From: Candidatus Woesearchaeota archaeon
GTDB taxonomy: Archaea > Nanobdellota > Nanobdellia > Woesearchaeales > DSVV01
Assembly: GCA_016215305.1 (NCBI GenBank)
Contig: JACRKI010000144.1
Span: 1-10,174, forward strand
Length of the DNA stretch: 10,174 bases
Direction: 5' to 3'
Numbering within the stretch: position 1 is the stretch's first letter; each line of letters starts with the position of its first letter. The notes below the pieces were generated by a model, which saw nothing but the letters and a program-made list of their open reading frames with translations, was not told the origin of the DNA and made no database searches. Positions 1 to 6,482 of the stretch are shown here, piece by piece. The position numbers and the translations under genes are program-made.

Positions 1-2
1 AT

Positions 3-206
3 CCGTTTATTGTTATGGATGATTGCTCTGTACCTCCTAAAAATATTGATCCTGATGAAGCTGTTCGTACAAAAGAATTTGAACTCGCTTCCAAAGCTGC
101 AGAAGAATTAAAACAAATGCAATTTCCTTCTAACATGCAGAGAGTGCAAGAAGTACTTGTGAATGCTGTTTCTGTTCTTGATCTTGCTTCACATTCTTCA
201 GAATAA
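3..206 (+). CDS. C-terminal end of an unrecognised protein (5' partial)
   Basis: The frame is open to the left edge of the window and ends with TAA at 204-206, so this is probably the last 67-68 codons of a longer gene. The ATG at 15 is in frame but has no visible promoter or ribosome binding site, because too little upstream sequence is present. The visible peptide is acidic and mostly helical: a Pro-rich start (VPPKNIDPDE), then a stretch rich in Ala, Glu and Lys, then a Leu/Val-rich helix ending in HSSE. I see no catalytic motif and do not recognise the family. The gene is tail-to-tail with arvC, with one base between the two stop codons. Confidence 0.5.
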   Translation, partial: PFIVMDDCSVPPKNIDPDEAVRTKEFELASKAAEELKQMQFPSNMQRVQEVLVNAVSVLDLASHSSE

Positions 207-207
207 G

Positions 208-591
208 CTACTTCTCTTCTTTCACATCTTTTGTTCGCTTGAAACTTTCCGCGACATCAATCATATACTTTCCTTCTTCTAATCTGTACACAATCGGTTT
301 TTCGGGATTCATCAAATTCACTAAATCAATTTCAAACTTTCCCGGTTCAATGACATGGATCGCTTCAAAATCAAGAACAATTGGTTCAGTATGAATTCCT
401 GCAATCTCCTCAATATTTTCAATGATTTCTTTCTTTTGGTCGTCTGTTAATTCTTCCTGCACTTTCTTTGCCTTTTTCATCTTTGCTTTCTTGACAAAGA
501 AAAAATGTTTGCTGCCGCAGGTGCAGCCCTTGAGAATTTCCTCTGCACCATCACTGTAAAATACTCCGCACTTGACACATTGATGTGGCAT
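208..591 (-). CDS. arvC: ArvC/OapC-like zinc-ribbon protein (DUF2072)
   Basis: A 127-residue protein. An N-terminal zinc knuckle is seen as C5-x2-C8 and C23-x-C25 (HQCVKCG and GCTCG). A Lys-rich linker (residues 34-45) follows, then an acidic region and a beta-rich C-terminal half (about 60-118, with IVLDFEAIHV and GKFEIDLVNLM). The second knuckle is CxC rather than CxxC. Family identity rests on recognising the DUF2072 pattern and on position: it is third in the order GTPase, DUF2073, zinc ribbon that is conserved in euryarchaea (oapA-B-C, renamed arvA-B-C). The start is 21 nt after the arvB stop, with AAGGA about 8 nt upstream. Its molecular role is not established. In Haloferax the cluster is linked to vesicle production. 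Confidence 0.8.
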   Translation of the reverse strand: MPHQCVKCGVFYSDGAEEILKGCTCGSKHFFFVKKAKMKKAKKVQEELTDDQKKEIIENIEEIAGIHTEPIVLDFEAIHVIEPGKFEIDLVNLMNPEKPIVYRLEEGKYMIDVAESFKRTKDVKEEK

Positions 592-612
592 TGTTATTTC
601 CTTGATTGTTTT

Positions 613-999
613 TTATCTTTTTTTCTTTTTCTCTATCTCTGTAAACACTTGTATCTTTTCAGGATCCTGTTTTATTTCTTTGACAATCGATGCTGGACCG
701 ATAATGGTCACTCCCAAGCGATCTCCCATAAGCATATTCACCATACTTTTTTTTATTTTTTCCAAGAATGCCGCGCTTTCTTTTGCTGACGGATCAAGCG
801 TGCCGATTTCCACGCCTTTGAAATGCTCGTCAATACTTTCCATTGTCTGCTTAATGAGCTCTGTTTCTTCTCCTTTGGTGAGTCTTCCTTCCATGAGTAC
901 AATTCTATTCTGTTTGACAATATCGAGAATTTTGCCTACTCGCTCTTCTGATCCTAATGACGCGATTTCCGCATACGGCATATATTGCAATGTCAGCAT
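613..999 (-). CDS. arvB: ArvB/OapB-like protein (DUF2073)
   Basis: A 128-residue protein matching the DUF2073 pattern: an N-terminal LQYMPYAEIASLGSEERV segment (4-21), the strand-turn element RIVLMEGRLTKGEETELI (32-49), and a C-terminal GDRLGVTIIGPASIVKEIKQ segment (92-111) followed by a very basic tail (EKKKKR). No catalytic motif is visible. It lies between the Era-like GTPase and the zinc-ribbon protein, five nt after the arvA stop codon, with AGGG about 9 nt ahead of the ATG, so it is almost certainly co-transcribed and translationally coupled. The family always travels with the GTPase, so a role as its partner or regulator is a reasonable inference, but no biochemical activity can be read from the sequence. 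Confidence 0.83.
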   Translation of the reverse strand: MLTLQYMPYAEIASLGSEERVGKILDIVKQNRIVLMEGRLTKGEETELIKQTMESIDEHFKGVEIGTLDPSAKESAAFLEKIKKSMVNMLMGDRLGVTIIGPASIVKEIKQDPEKIQVFTEIEKKKKR

Positions 1000-1004
1000 C
1001 GTAA

Positions 1005-1640
1005 TTACCCTGCTATCGCGAACAGCGCTTCATAGAGTTCATCCACGTTGGTGCCATTTTTCGCGCTGATAGAAACAATGTCATATTGCGGGAACGCTGC
1101 TTCAATTCGCTTCACATCCGCCTTTTTCAAATCCATCTTGTTTGCGACCACTAAGACAGGAATGTTTCGTGCTTGGAGATTTCCTATAATGGTGATATTC
1201 ACTTGCGTGTATGGATCCTGCGTTGCGTCAAGAACAACAATAACCAAATCCATTTCATCAAGCCACTTGATGGATTCAATGACTCCTTTTGTCGCTTCTT
1301 TCGCGCGCTCTTTTGCTTCTTTTGCTTTCATGCCTGATTTCATGAAATCTTCATAATCAATTTTTGTCGCGATTCCCGGCGTATCTACCAAACTAAACGT
1401 GAGTTCATTGCCGTCTTTACTCTTCATGGTGACTTGTTCTTTGAGTTGGATTTCTCTTGTTTCATGCGCAACTGAAGAAACAACGCCAAGTTCTTCTCCG
1501 AGCCAGTCCTGGCAGATTCTATTCGCGATGGTTGTTTTTCCGGCGTTCGGAGCGCCATAAATACCTATTTTCCACTGCTTTTTGTTTTTGAAAATGTCCC
1601 GAAAGACTTTTTTTATGAAATTATGGAGATATTGAAACAT
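1005..1640 (-). CDS. arvA: Era-like small GTPase, ArvA/OapA family
   Basis: A 211-residue GTPase with a full motif set: G1 GAPNAGKT (29-36), G3 DTPG (86-89), G4 NKMD (167-170) and G5 SAK (192-194). An HETRE segment (59-63) lies in the switch I region and a conserved DATQDPYTQVN segment at 138-148. Residues 1-22 form a basic, amphipathic extension (FIKKVFRDIFKNKK) that could touch membrane; that is an inference. Era's KH domain is absent, so this is not bacterial-type Era. In Haloferax this family (OapA, renamed ArvA) is required for extracellular vesicle formation. It is the first gene of arvABC. A TATA-like TATTTAAAG centred about 26 nt before the ATG and the lack of a ribosome binding site suggest a leaderless mRNA. 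Confidence 0.88.
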   Translation of the reverse strand: MFQYLHNFIKKVFRDIFKNKKQWKIGIYGAPNAGKTTIANRICQDWLGEELGVVSSVAHETREIQLKEQVTMKSKDGNELTFSLVDTPGIATKIDYEDFMKSGMKAKEAKERAKEATKGVIESIKWLDEMDLVIVVLDATQDPYTQVNITIIGNLQARNIPVLVVANKMDLKKADVKRIEAAFPQYDIVSISAKNGTNVDELYEALFAIAG

Positions 1641-1661
1641 ATGTTTTTTCTCATCTGCGTG

Positions 1662-1670
1662 CTTTAAATA
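1662..1670 (-). promoter_or_regulatory. TATA-like box of the arvABC operon
   Basis: TATTTAAAG read on the minus strand, centred about 26 nt upstream of the arvA ATG. The archaeal TATA-to-start distance of about 26 nt puts the transcript 5' end at the start codon. No Shine-Dalgarno motif lies between. Confidence 0.55.
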
Positions 1671-1736
1671 ATTTGTGCTGTGCGTTCTTTGTTTTTGAGA
1701 AATAGTTGTATTGGAGCGGGGGTGAAAAAGTTATTT

Positions 1737-2309
1737 TTACATCAGCACTCTCTTGATACTATAAATAACATTCCAAGTCTCTAAAAACGCTCGTAATTCT
1801 TCTGCTTTTTCTTCAGGAACAAGTATTGCATTTCTTCCTATTTTTTCTCCTTTGCATAGCTTTAGTATTCCTTCATTTGTTTTTGTTCCCTGAAGCGCAT
1901 GGCTAAATATTTGTTTCTTTGTGATTATGAGATTTTGAAGAGAATATGTAAATAAAAAGAAAGCTTGCATTTCAAACAGTTCTGCAAGATATTTCTGCTT
2001 TTTTACACTAAAACCTTCATGTAAAAGTGTCTTCCAAAGCGATACATCTTCAAACAAATTTTTATATTTTGTTTTTGTTATGTGGACTTCCATTTCTCCC
2101 TTTAGTTTCTTCTCTATTTCTTGGATTAGGTCCCTAGTTATTTCTTCCCCAATAAGACAAATATCAACATCTTTTGGCTGCTCCTTTCCCTTCACTGCTG
2201 AACCAAAGATGATAATATCTTCAATTTTTTTATTTTTTAACAGGAGTTTGCATTTCTCTTTGAACTTCTGGATATTCCATGACTTTTTTGATGCCATTCT
2301 TGATTTCAC
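1737..2309 (-). CDS. MNT-type nucleotidyltransferase, TA1 antitoxin candidate, with extra C-terminal domain
   Basis: A 190-residue protein. The minimal nucleotidyltransferase core is marked by FGSAVKG and DVD (G36-S37, D47, D49; GS-x9-DxD), followed by EMEVHIT, where E may supply the third acid. Such proteins partner HEPN toxins, and MntA-type members inactivate theirs by AMPylation. Beyond the core, residues about 120-190 form a second domain (KGEKIG, AILVP, YSIKRVL) also found in the MNT at 9013-9627. The start is GTG at 2309, chosen because AAGGAG sits 6 nt upstream; an in-frame ATG at 2297 lacks a comparable site. It overlaps the upstream HEPN gene by 80 nt in another frame. Antitoxin function is inferred from pairing, not shown. 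Confidence 0.8.
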   Translation of the reverse strand: MKSRMASKKSWNIQKFKEKCKLLLKNKKIEDIIIFGSAVKGKEQPKDVDICLIGEEITRDLIQEIEKKLKGEMEVHITKTKYKNLFEDVSLWKTLLHEGFSVKKQKYLAELFEMQAFFLFTYSLQNLIITKKQIFSHALQGTKTNEGILKLCKGEKIGRNAILVPEEKAEELRAFLETWNVIYSIKRVLM

Positions 2310-2595
2310 CTAAATCTCCTTCTTCAATAACCTGTGAATAGGTTTTTCTATATATTCTGAAAAGCGGACTTGTTATTTTATAGAGCTCTGGAAAGAATTT
2401 TTCCAGCATTTGATATCTTTCTGTGTGATTTTCCGGCAGTTTGAGGATTTTGTTATACAGTAAGTAATCACAAACTTCCACAAGCGCTTTGAAATACATG
2501 GTTGTTGCAGCATTAATTCTCTTTTTTTGCTCATCATCTTTCGCAGCTTCCAGAAATTCTGTTATTCTTGCTTTGAGAAGCTCTTTCTTGTCCAT
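2230..2595 (-). CDS. Small HEPN-type protein, TA1 toxin candidate
   Basis: A 121-residue, nearly all-helical protein from the ATG at 2595. The frame can be opened to TTG at 2601, but ATG fits the promoter better. The pattern INAATTMYFKALVEVCDYLLY (about 27-47), then PENHTERY (54-61) and FRIYRKTYSQV resembles archaeal HEPN proteins encoded beside MNT nucleotidyltransferases. I see no R-x4-6-H ribonuclease motif: the only His is in NHTERY. Catalytic RNase activity is therefore uncertain. It is the first gene of the TA1 pair and is preceded by a TATA-like box 27 nt upstream and a 21-bp dyad. The HEPN call rests on helical pattern and partner; no family search could be run. Confidence 0.65.
   Translation of the reverse strand: MDKKELLKARITEFLEAAKDDEQKKRINAATTMYFKALVEVCDYLLYNKILKLPENHTERYQMLEKFFPELYKITSPLFRIYRKTYSQVIEEGDLGEIKNGIKKVMEYPEVQREMQTPVKK
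2316..2321 (-). promoter_or_regulatory. Ribosome binding site that fixes the GTG start of the TA1 MNT gene
   Basis: AAGGAG on the minus strand ends 6 nt before the GTG at 2309. It lies inside the HEPN reading frame and is the strongest Shine-Dalgarno match among the genes I examined, which supports the unusually long 80-nt gene overlap as real. Confidence 0.7.
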
Positions 2596-2618
2596 AATCA
2601 ATTAGTGATGGAAAACTA

Positions 2619-2626
2619 CTATTTAA
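2619..2626 (-). promoter_or_regulatory. TATA-like box of the TA1 HEPN-MNT operon
   Basis: TTAAATAG on the minus strand, centred about 27 nt ahead of the HEPN ATG at 2595. It places the transcript start at the start codon (leaderless) and abuts the dyad at 2631-2651. Confidence 0.5.
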
Positions 2627-2630
2627 GCTT

Positions 2631-2685
2631 TTTTATCAATAGTTGATAAAAGAGGTTAAAATTGATTATTTTGTCAAGTATTGAT
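2631..2685. promoter_or_regulatory. Operator-like region of TA1: perfect dyad plus 19-bp-spaced TTGAT sites
   Basis: A perfect inverted repeat has 9-bp arms TTTTATCAA and TTGATAAAA around a TAG spacer (2631-2651). TTGAT then recurs at 2643, 2662 and 2681, exactly 19 bp apart, which puts successive copies on nearly the same helix face. The region lies directly upstream of the TATA-like box of the TA1 operon. Autorepression by the TA1 proteins or another regulator is an inference. Confidence 0.5.
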
Positions 2686-2787
2686 ATTGTCGAGATTATG
2701 AAGCTTACTTGGGTAAGCAAGGCATGTAATTTTGAATTATTTTTTCGATACATTATTTTAGAAATATATAATCACAAAATCAATAAT

Positions 2788-2828
2788 ATGACATGAAGAT
2801 ACCTAGTGCTCTGCTGGTTCGTGTGCTT
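2788..2828. repeat. Dispersed repeat, segment C (partial copy beside the valS 3' end)
   Basis: ACATGAAGATAC and TGGTTCGTGTG occur here in the same order and at nearly the same spacing as at 7324-7363. The copy lies between the TA1 promoter region and the valS stop codon. The rest of 2690-2787 is AT-rich, with one small hairpin (GCTTAC/GTAAGC, 2703-2718) and no gene I can support. Confidence 0.6.
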
Positions 2829-2837
2829 AAAAGCTAG

Positions 2838-5330
2838 TCAGAAAACAACAGAAATCTTTAGTTCAGCACTAATCTCCCTGTCCCCTTTTCTAAAACTAAT
2901 CTTTGCGCTATTCGTTGTTGCTGCAAGATCATCAAACACTGCCTCAAGCAATTTCTGCTTCTCTTTTGGACACTCTATAATTAATTCCTTGACTGGTTCT
3001 TTCAAAGAAACACTCTTCTCTGATTTTGCTTTTCGTACAGATGATAAAATCGCAACAATCATGTCGCCAGTTTTTTCATCTTCTTCATTGATCGCTTTCA
3101 TATCCGCAACTGGCCATGAACTCAGATGAATACTCTTGCACTTTTCTTTCTTTGCAAAATGCTCCTGATACACTGCTTCAGTAATGTGCGGCATAATTGG
3201 CGCCATGAGTTTCAAGACTGTCAAAATTCCTGTATATAATCCATACTGCGCTGCTTGCCGCGCTTCTTTTCCCCGTTTATCTGGATTGTAGATTCTATCC
3301 TTGACTAATTCCAAATAATAATCGCAGAAATCTTTCCAGAAAAACTGTTCAGCGCAGAATCGTGTTTTTGCATATTCATACACGTCAAACGCGTCTGTTG
3401 CTTCAATAATCATGCGATTTAATTTAGAAAGTATCCACTTATCCATTGGCTTTAATTTCTTTTTGTCAAATTTGATCTTAAAATCTTCAAGGTGCATCAA
3501 ACAAAACGCAGACGCATTCCATAATTTGGTAATCATTTTCTGGCCAGTGATCAAATCTTTTTCCATGAACGGCAAATCATCTCCTAACTTTGATGCTGCT
3601 GCCCAGAAACGCAGCGCATCTGCTCCATATTTCTTAATGACTTCTTGCGGCTCAATCACATTGCCTTTTGATTTGCTCATTTTTTTGCCGTGCGGATCAA
3701 GCGCATGTCCTGCGATCATCACTTGCTTCCATGGATTTTGCTGTCTATGCAATCTACTTTTGACCACTGTGTTGAAAAGCCAGAACGTAATAATATCGTG
3801 CGCTTGCGGTCGGAGTGACATCGGGAATAATTTCTTTTCCAATGCTTTGTAGTCTTTACGCTTTTTGAAAAGTTCTATTGCTAAAAAGGGAGTCATGGAA
3901 GAGGTTGCCCATGTGTCAAGCACATCCTGCTCTGGCACAAATTCTTTACTGCCGCACTTGCATGCTTTTTTTGGTTTGTCGACAAGCGGATCAACTGGCA
4001 AATCTTTTTCTTCTGCGAGCATGACTTCATTGCATTTCTTACAATACCAAACAGGAAATGGAACTCCAAAATATCGCTGTCTGCTTATGCACCAATCCCA
4101 CTGCAATCCTTTAATCCAGTTTTCATATCTTACTCGCATATGCTCTGGATACCACTGAATTTCTCGTCCTGCTGCAAGGAATTCGTCTTTGAGATCTAAG
4201 TATTTGACAAACCATTGTTTAGTTTTCAAAATTTCGACTGCTGTTTGACAGCGTTCGTGGACATTGACTGCATGCTTGATTTTTGTTTGCTTGACCAAAA
4301 GATTATGCGCTTGTAATTTTTCAATAATTTTTGCCCGCGCTTCTGCAACTTTGAGATTTACGAACTCTCCTGCTTTTTCTGTCATGAATCCTGCTTCGTT
4401 GATGGATTGGATCAGCGGAAGATTGTGCGCTTTATACCATTCAATATCTGTCTGATCTCCAAAGGTACAACACATGACTGCGCCTGTTCCTTTTTCTGGA
4501 TTGACTCTCTTGTCTGCAAGAACCGTGACGATGTGATTGAAGATAGGCACTTTTGCTTTTTTGCCAACAATATTAGTGTATCGCTTATCTTCTGGATGAA
4601 CAAAAATTGCAACACAACTTGGCAATAATTCTGGCCGTGTTGTTGCGATTAAGAGATCACTTTCTTGTTTTCCATTTTGTATTTTGAAAATAATATCGTT
4701 GAAGAAACTGTCCATCTCGACATCTTCTAATTCGACTTGCGCGATTGCTGTCTGACAGCTGGTACACCACATGCTTGGCGCTTCTTTTTGATATTCTCGT
4801 CCTTCTTTGTACAAATCAATAAATGATTTTTGCGAGATTTCTCTGCAATGATCGTTGATTGTGGAATAAAATAAATGAAAGTCTGCGCTGATCGCGATAT
4901 CTTTCCAGCTTTGGATAAAACCAGGCTGAATATCTTTTACTGTTTCATTGCAGAGCTTGATGAAATCCGCACGATGCATTTTTTTTGATTTGACATTCTT
5001 CATCTTTTCGATCATTCGCTCTGTCGCCAAACCATTATCATCTATTCCAAATGGATAAAAGACATTTTCTCCTTTCATACGATGATATCTTGCGACAAAA
5101 TCCTGCTGCGAATAGGAGAATGCGTGACCAAGGTGCATTTTGCCAGAAACAGTTGGCGGCGGAGTATCAATGCTATAGATTTTCTTTTTACTTTTTGGAT
5201 CAAACGCGTAGGTTTTGTTCTTTTCCCAGAATTGTTGCCACTGCTTTTCTTCTGTGAGTGGATTGTACTGCTTTGGTTTGGGAGCAGGAACTTCTTGCTT
5301 TTGTTGTTGCTCTGCTTTCTTTTCTGTCAT
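2838..5330 (-). CDS. valS: Valyl-tRNA synthetase
   Basis: Class I aminoacyl-tRNA synthetase that charges tRNA-Val; 830 residues, archaeal-sized, without the long C-terminal coiled coil of bacterial ValRS. The HIGH motif is HLGH at 66-69 and KMSKS is at 550-554. The CP1 editing domain, which hydrolyses mischarged Thr-tRNA, spans about 190-350, with WCTSC (188-192), ATTRPE (229-234) and GTGAVM (281-286). WDWCISRQRYFG (411-422) and a second zinc site (C430, C433, C457, C459) precede the catalytic C-half. The anticodon-binding helical domain follows (about 640-760). The start lies 26 nt from a TATA-like box. The gene looks intact and sits alone between the TA1 and TA2 modules, with dispersed repeats on both sides. 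Confidence 0.97.
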   Translation of the reverse strand: MTEKKAEQQQKQEVPAPKPKQYNPLTEEKQWQQFWEKNKTYAFDPKSKKKIYSIDTPPPTVSGKMHLGHAFSYSQQDFVARYHRMKGENVFYPFGIDDNGLATERMIEKMKNVKSKKMHRADFIKLCNETVKDIQPGFIQSWKDIAISADFHLFYSTINDHCREISQKSFIDLYKEGREYQKEAPSMWCTSCQTAIAQVELEDVEMDSFFNDIIFKIQNGKQESDLLIATTRPELLPSCVAIFVHPEDKRYTNIVGKKAKVPIFNHIVTVLADKRVNPEKGTGAVMCCTFGDQTDIEWYKAHNLPLIQSINEAGFMTEKAGEFVNLKVAEARAKIIEKLQAHNLLVKQTKIKHAVNVHERCQTAVEILKTKQWFVKYLDLKDEFLAAGREIQWYPEHMRVRYENWIKGLQWDWCISRQRYFGVPFPVWYCKKCNEVMLAEEKDLPVDPLVDKPKKACKCGSKEFVPEQDVLDTWATSSMTPFLAIELFKKRKDYKALEKKLFPMSLRPQAHDIITFWLFNTVVKSRLHRQQNPWKQVMIAGHALDPHGKKMSKSKGNVIEPQEVIKKYGADALRFWAAASKLGDDLPFMEKDLITGQKMITKLWNASAFCLMHLEDFKIKFDKKKLKPMDKWILSKLNRMIIEATDAFDVYEYAKTRFCAEQFFWKDFCDYYLELVKDRIYNPDKRGKEARQAAQYGLYTGILTVLKLMAPIMPHITEAVYQEHFAKKEKCKSIHLSSWPVADMKAINEEDEKTGDMIVAILSSVRKAKSEKSVSLKEPVKELIIECPKEKQKLLEAVFDDLAATTNSAKISFRKGDREISAELKISVVF

Positions 5331-5350
5331 GATTGATTGCGATTGTTTTT

Positions 5351-5360
5351 GATATTTAAA
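5351..5360 (-). promoter_or_regulatory. TATA-like box of valS
   Basis: TTTAAATATC on the minus strand, centred about 26 nt ahead of the valS ATG. There is no Shine-Dalgarno motif before the ATG, so a leaderless transcript is likely. Confidence 0.6.
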
Positions 5361-5386
5361 GGTGATGCTTTAATTTGTTTTTTAGG

Positions 5387-5521
5387 AACAAGCTGTTTTG
5401 ATTCGCTTAGCAACGTCAACTCAAGCACTAAGAAAACCTGGCGTTGTCCAATAATTATTATTTTCTTGGATTATCTTTTTTGACATATTTTTCTAAAGAA
5501 TAATTCATAAAATAATAAATC
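5387..5521. repeat. Dispersed repeat, copy A (includes the 3' end of the TA2 HEPN gene)
   Basis: 135 bp closely related to 7153-7319. A 74-bp core (5425-5498 against 7210-7283) differs at only three positions, and copy A lacks two short segments present in the other copy. The right 51 bp encode the last residues of the TA2 HEPN protein; the left part is non-coding and lies between that gene and the valS promoter. It contains a potential hairpin with arms CAACGTCA and TGGCGTTG (one G-T pair) around a 20-nt loop, with arms unchanged in both copies. Confidence 0.85.
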
Positions 5522-5890
5522 CTGATAATCAAGAAAAAATTTGTTAACAAGTTCTATTTCTTCCTTTGTCATTCCCTGTTTGTAATATTCTCTCATCAGG
5601 AGACAAAGGGTCGCATCATGATTCTTGGTGATAAATCCTTTTTTCAGAAGCAATGCAAGCGCTGCATGATATGTTGCATAATAACACCCAGTAATGCACC
5701 AGTCATAGTATCCAAGCTTTATGTTATCTTGAATAAAACTTAAATTATGCTCTGCTTTTGCGACATGTCCCTTTATTTCTGCATTGTTTGCTTCTTCTTT
5801 TTTGATGATCTCACTTTTTGTATACTCTTTTATCTTCCCTTCTCTGAGTTCTGTGTTTTCTAAAAGCTTATTGAAGTCAAAAAGTTTCAT
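5471..5890 (-). CDS. HEPN-domain protein, TA2 toxin candidate
   Basis: A 139-residue helical protein. The central segment YYDWCITGCYYATYHAALAL (about 60-79), followed by LLLKKGFITKNHDATLCLL, is the familiar HEPN pattern (AYYAMYHAA...LLxKG...H). An R-x4-6-H motif is not present, so this belongs to the HEPN type often lacking the canonical RNase residues. The start is placed at the ATG at 5890 rather than 5905, because GAGGT lies 8 nt before 5890 and overlaps the 5905 codon. It overlaps the end of the HTH-MNT gene by 14 nt, which implies translational coupling. The last 17 codons fall inside a repeat whose second copy lies 1.8 kb away. A toxin role is inferred from family and pairing. Confidence 0.82.
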   Translation of the reverse strand: MKLFDFNKLLENTELREGKIKEYTKSEIIKKEEANNAEIKGHVAKAEHNLSFIQDNIKLGYYDWCITGCYYATYHAALALLLKKGFITKNHDATLCLLMREYYKQGMTKEEIELVNKFFLDYQDLLFYELFFRKICQKR

Positions 5891-6479
5891 TATACATAAC
5901 CTCATACCATAAAATGTGATTTGTCAGCGGATATCCTGTTTCCATTGCTGCTTGAATGACATGGTCTTCTTTCATCTTTTTTTCTCTCATAAAATCATCA
6001 TATGTCATTTGTATAACACTTATATTTATTCCTGTTTGCGCTTCTGTATACTTCTCTGCTTTTTCTGTCTTTATTCTTTTATTCACAATAAGTAAGATAT
6101 CAATATCTGACTTTTCTGTAAATGTTTCTTTTGCAGTTGAGCCAAAGAGAATTGCAATGATTGGTTTTTCTATCAGTTGCTTTAAAAAAGATGCTATTGC
6201 ATTTTTTCTTATTAAGGGGAGTTTGTTTGTCTTTTCTACGTCTAAATAAGTCAGGAGCACTGCTGTTTTTTTGTTGAATTTCAGGCTATATTTTTTGAGA
6301 TTTGCTTCTCTCTCTGCTTTAAGGATTTGCTGCTTTTCTAACTGCTTCAGAAATCTGGTTGCACTGTTTTCATTTAATGATGCTCTTCTTGCGATTTCTC
6401 GAAGATGTATTTTTTCTCTCTTATTCTTGTAAAAGCATTGAAGGATCTTTTGTATGCCTGGTTTGAGTTCTGTTTCCAT
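5877..6479 (-). CDS. HTH-MNT nucleotidyltransferase, TA2 antitoxin and likely autoregulator
   Basis: A 200-residue two-domain protein. Residues about 8-70 form a winged helix (IHLREIARRASLNENSATRF, then LEKQQILKAEREANLKKYSL). Residues about 90-190 form a minimal nucleotidyltransferase with FGSTAKE (G113-S114) and SDIDI (D125, D127; GS-x10-DxD). Where many MNTs have a third Asp (VDL) I read INISV, so this acid may be missing. The gene order MNT then HEPN with a 14-nt overlap is typical of archaeal MNT-HEPN toxin-antitoxin pairs. The wing-HTH and a perfect dyad at 6483-6498, just before the ATG, suggest that it represses its own operon. The enzymatic and regulatory roles are inferred from family. 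Confidence 0.85.
   Translation of the reverse strand: METELKPGIQKILQCFYKNKREKIHLREIARRASLNENSATRFLKQLEKQQILKAEREANLKKYSLKFNKKTAVLLTYLDVEKTNKLPLIRKNAIASFLKQLIEKPIIAILFGSTAKETFTEKSDIDILLIVNKRIKTEKAEKYTEAQTGINISVIQMTYDDFMREKKMKEDHVIQAAMETGYPLTNHILWYEVMYNETF
5899..5903 (-). promoter_or_regulatory. Ribosome binding site deciding the TA2 HEPN start
   Basis: GAGGT on the minus strand, 8 nt ahead of the ATG at 5890 and inside the last codons of the HTH-MNT gene. It makes the upstream ATG at 5905 unlikely as the start. Confidence 0.6.
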
Positions 6480-6482
6480 TTG

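Noticed and set aside
602..1356. + strand frames opposite arvB and arvA
   Set aside because: Shadows of conserved minus-strand genes, without promoters or motifs.
2703..2718. Hairpin GCTTAC-TTGG-GTAAGC as a terminator
   Set aside because: No T-run follows on either strand, and it lies away from any gene end; a 6-bp stem is expected by chance at this scale.
3412..5336. Several + strand open frames opposite valS (for example 3412-3852, 3865-4158, 5082-5336)
   Set aside because: They are antisense to a clearly functional valS with intact motifs, show no recognisable domains and have skewed composition (Phe/Cys/Ser-rich) typical of shadow frames.
5389..5454. A short peptide-like reading in the A/B repeats (A copy: LIRLATSTQALRKPGVVQ then stop), with a similar reading at segment C (MKIPSALLVRVLKS then stop)
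   Set aside because: It resembles the recognition helix and turn of a winged-helix gene remnant, but copy B is interrupted by a stop and extra bases, and the frame in copy A starts after a stop without a start codon. Too little to call a gene.
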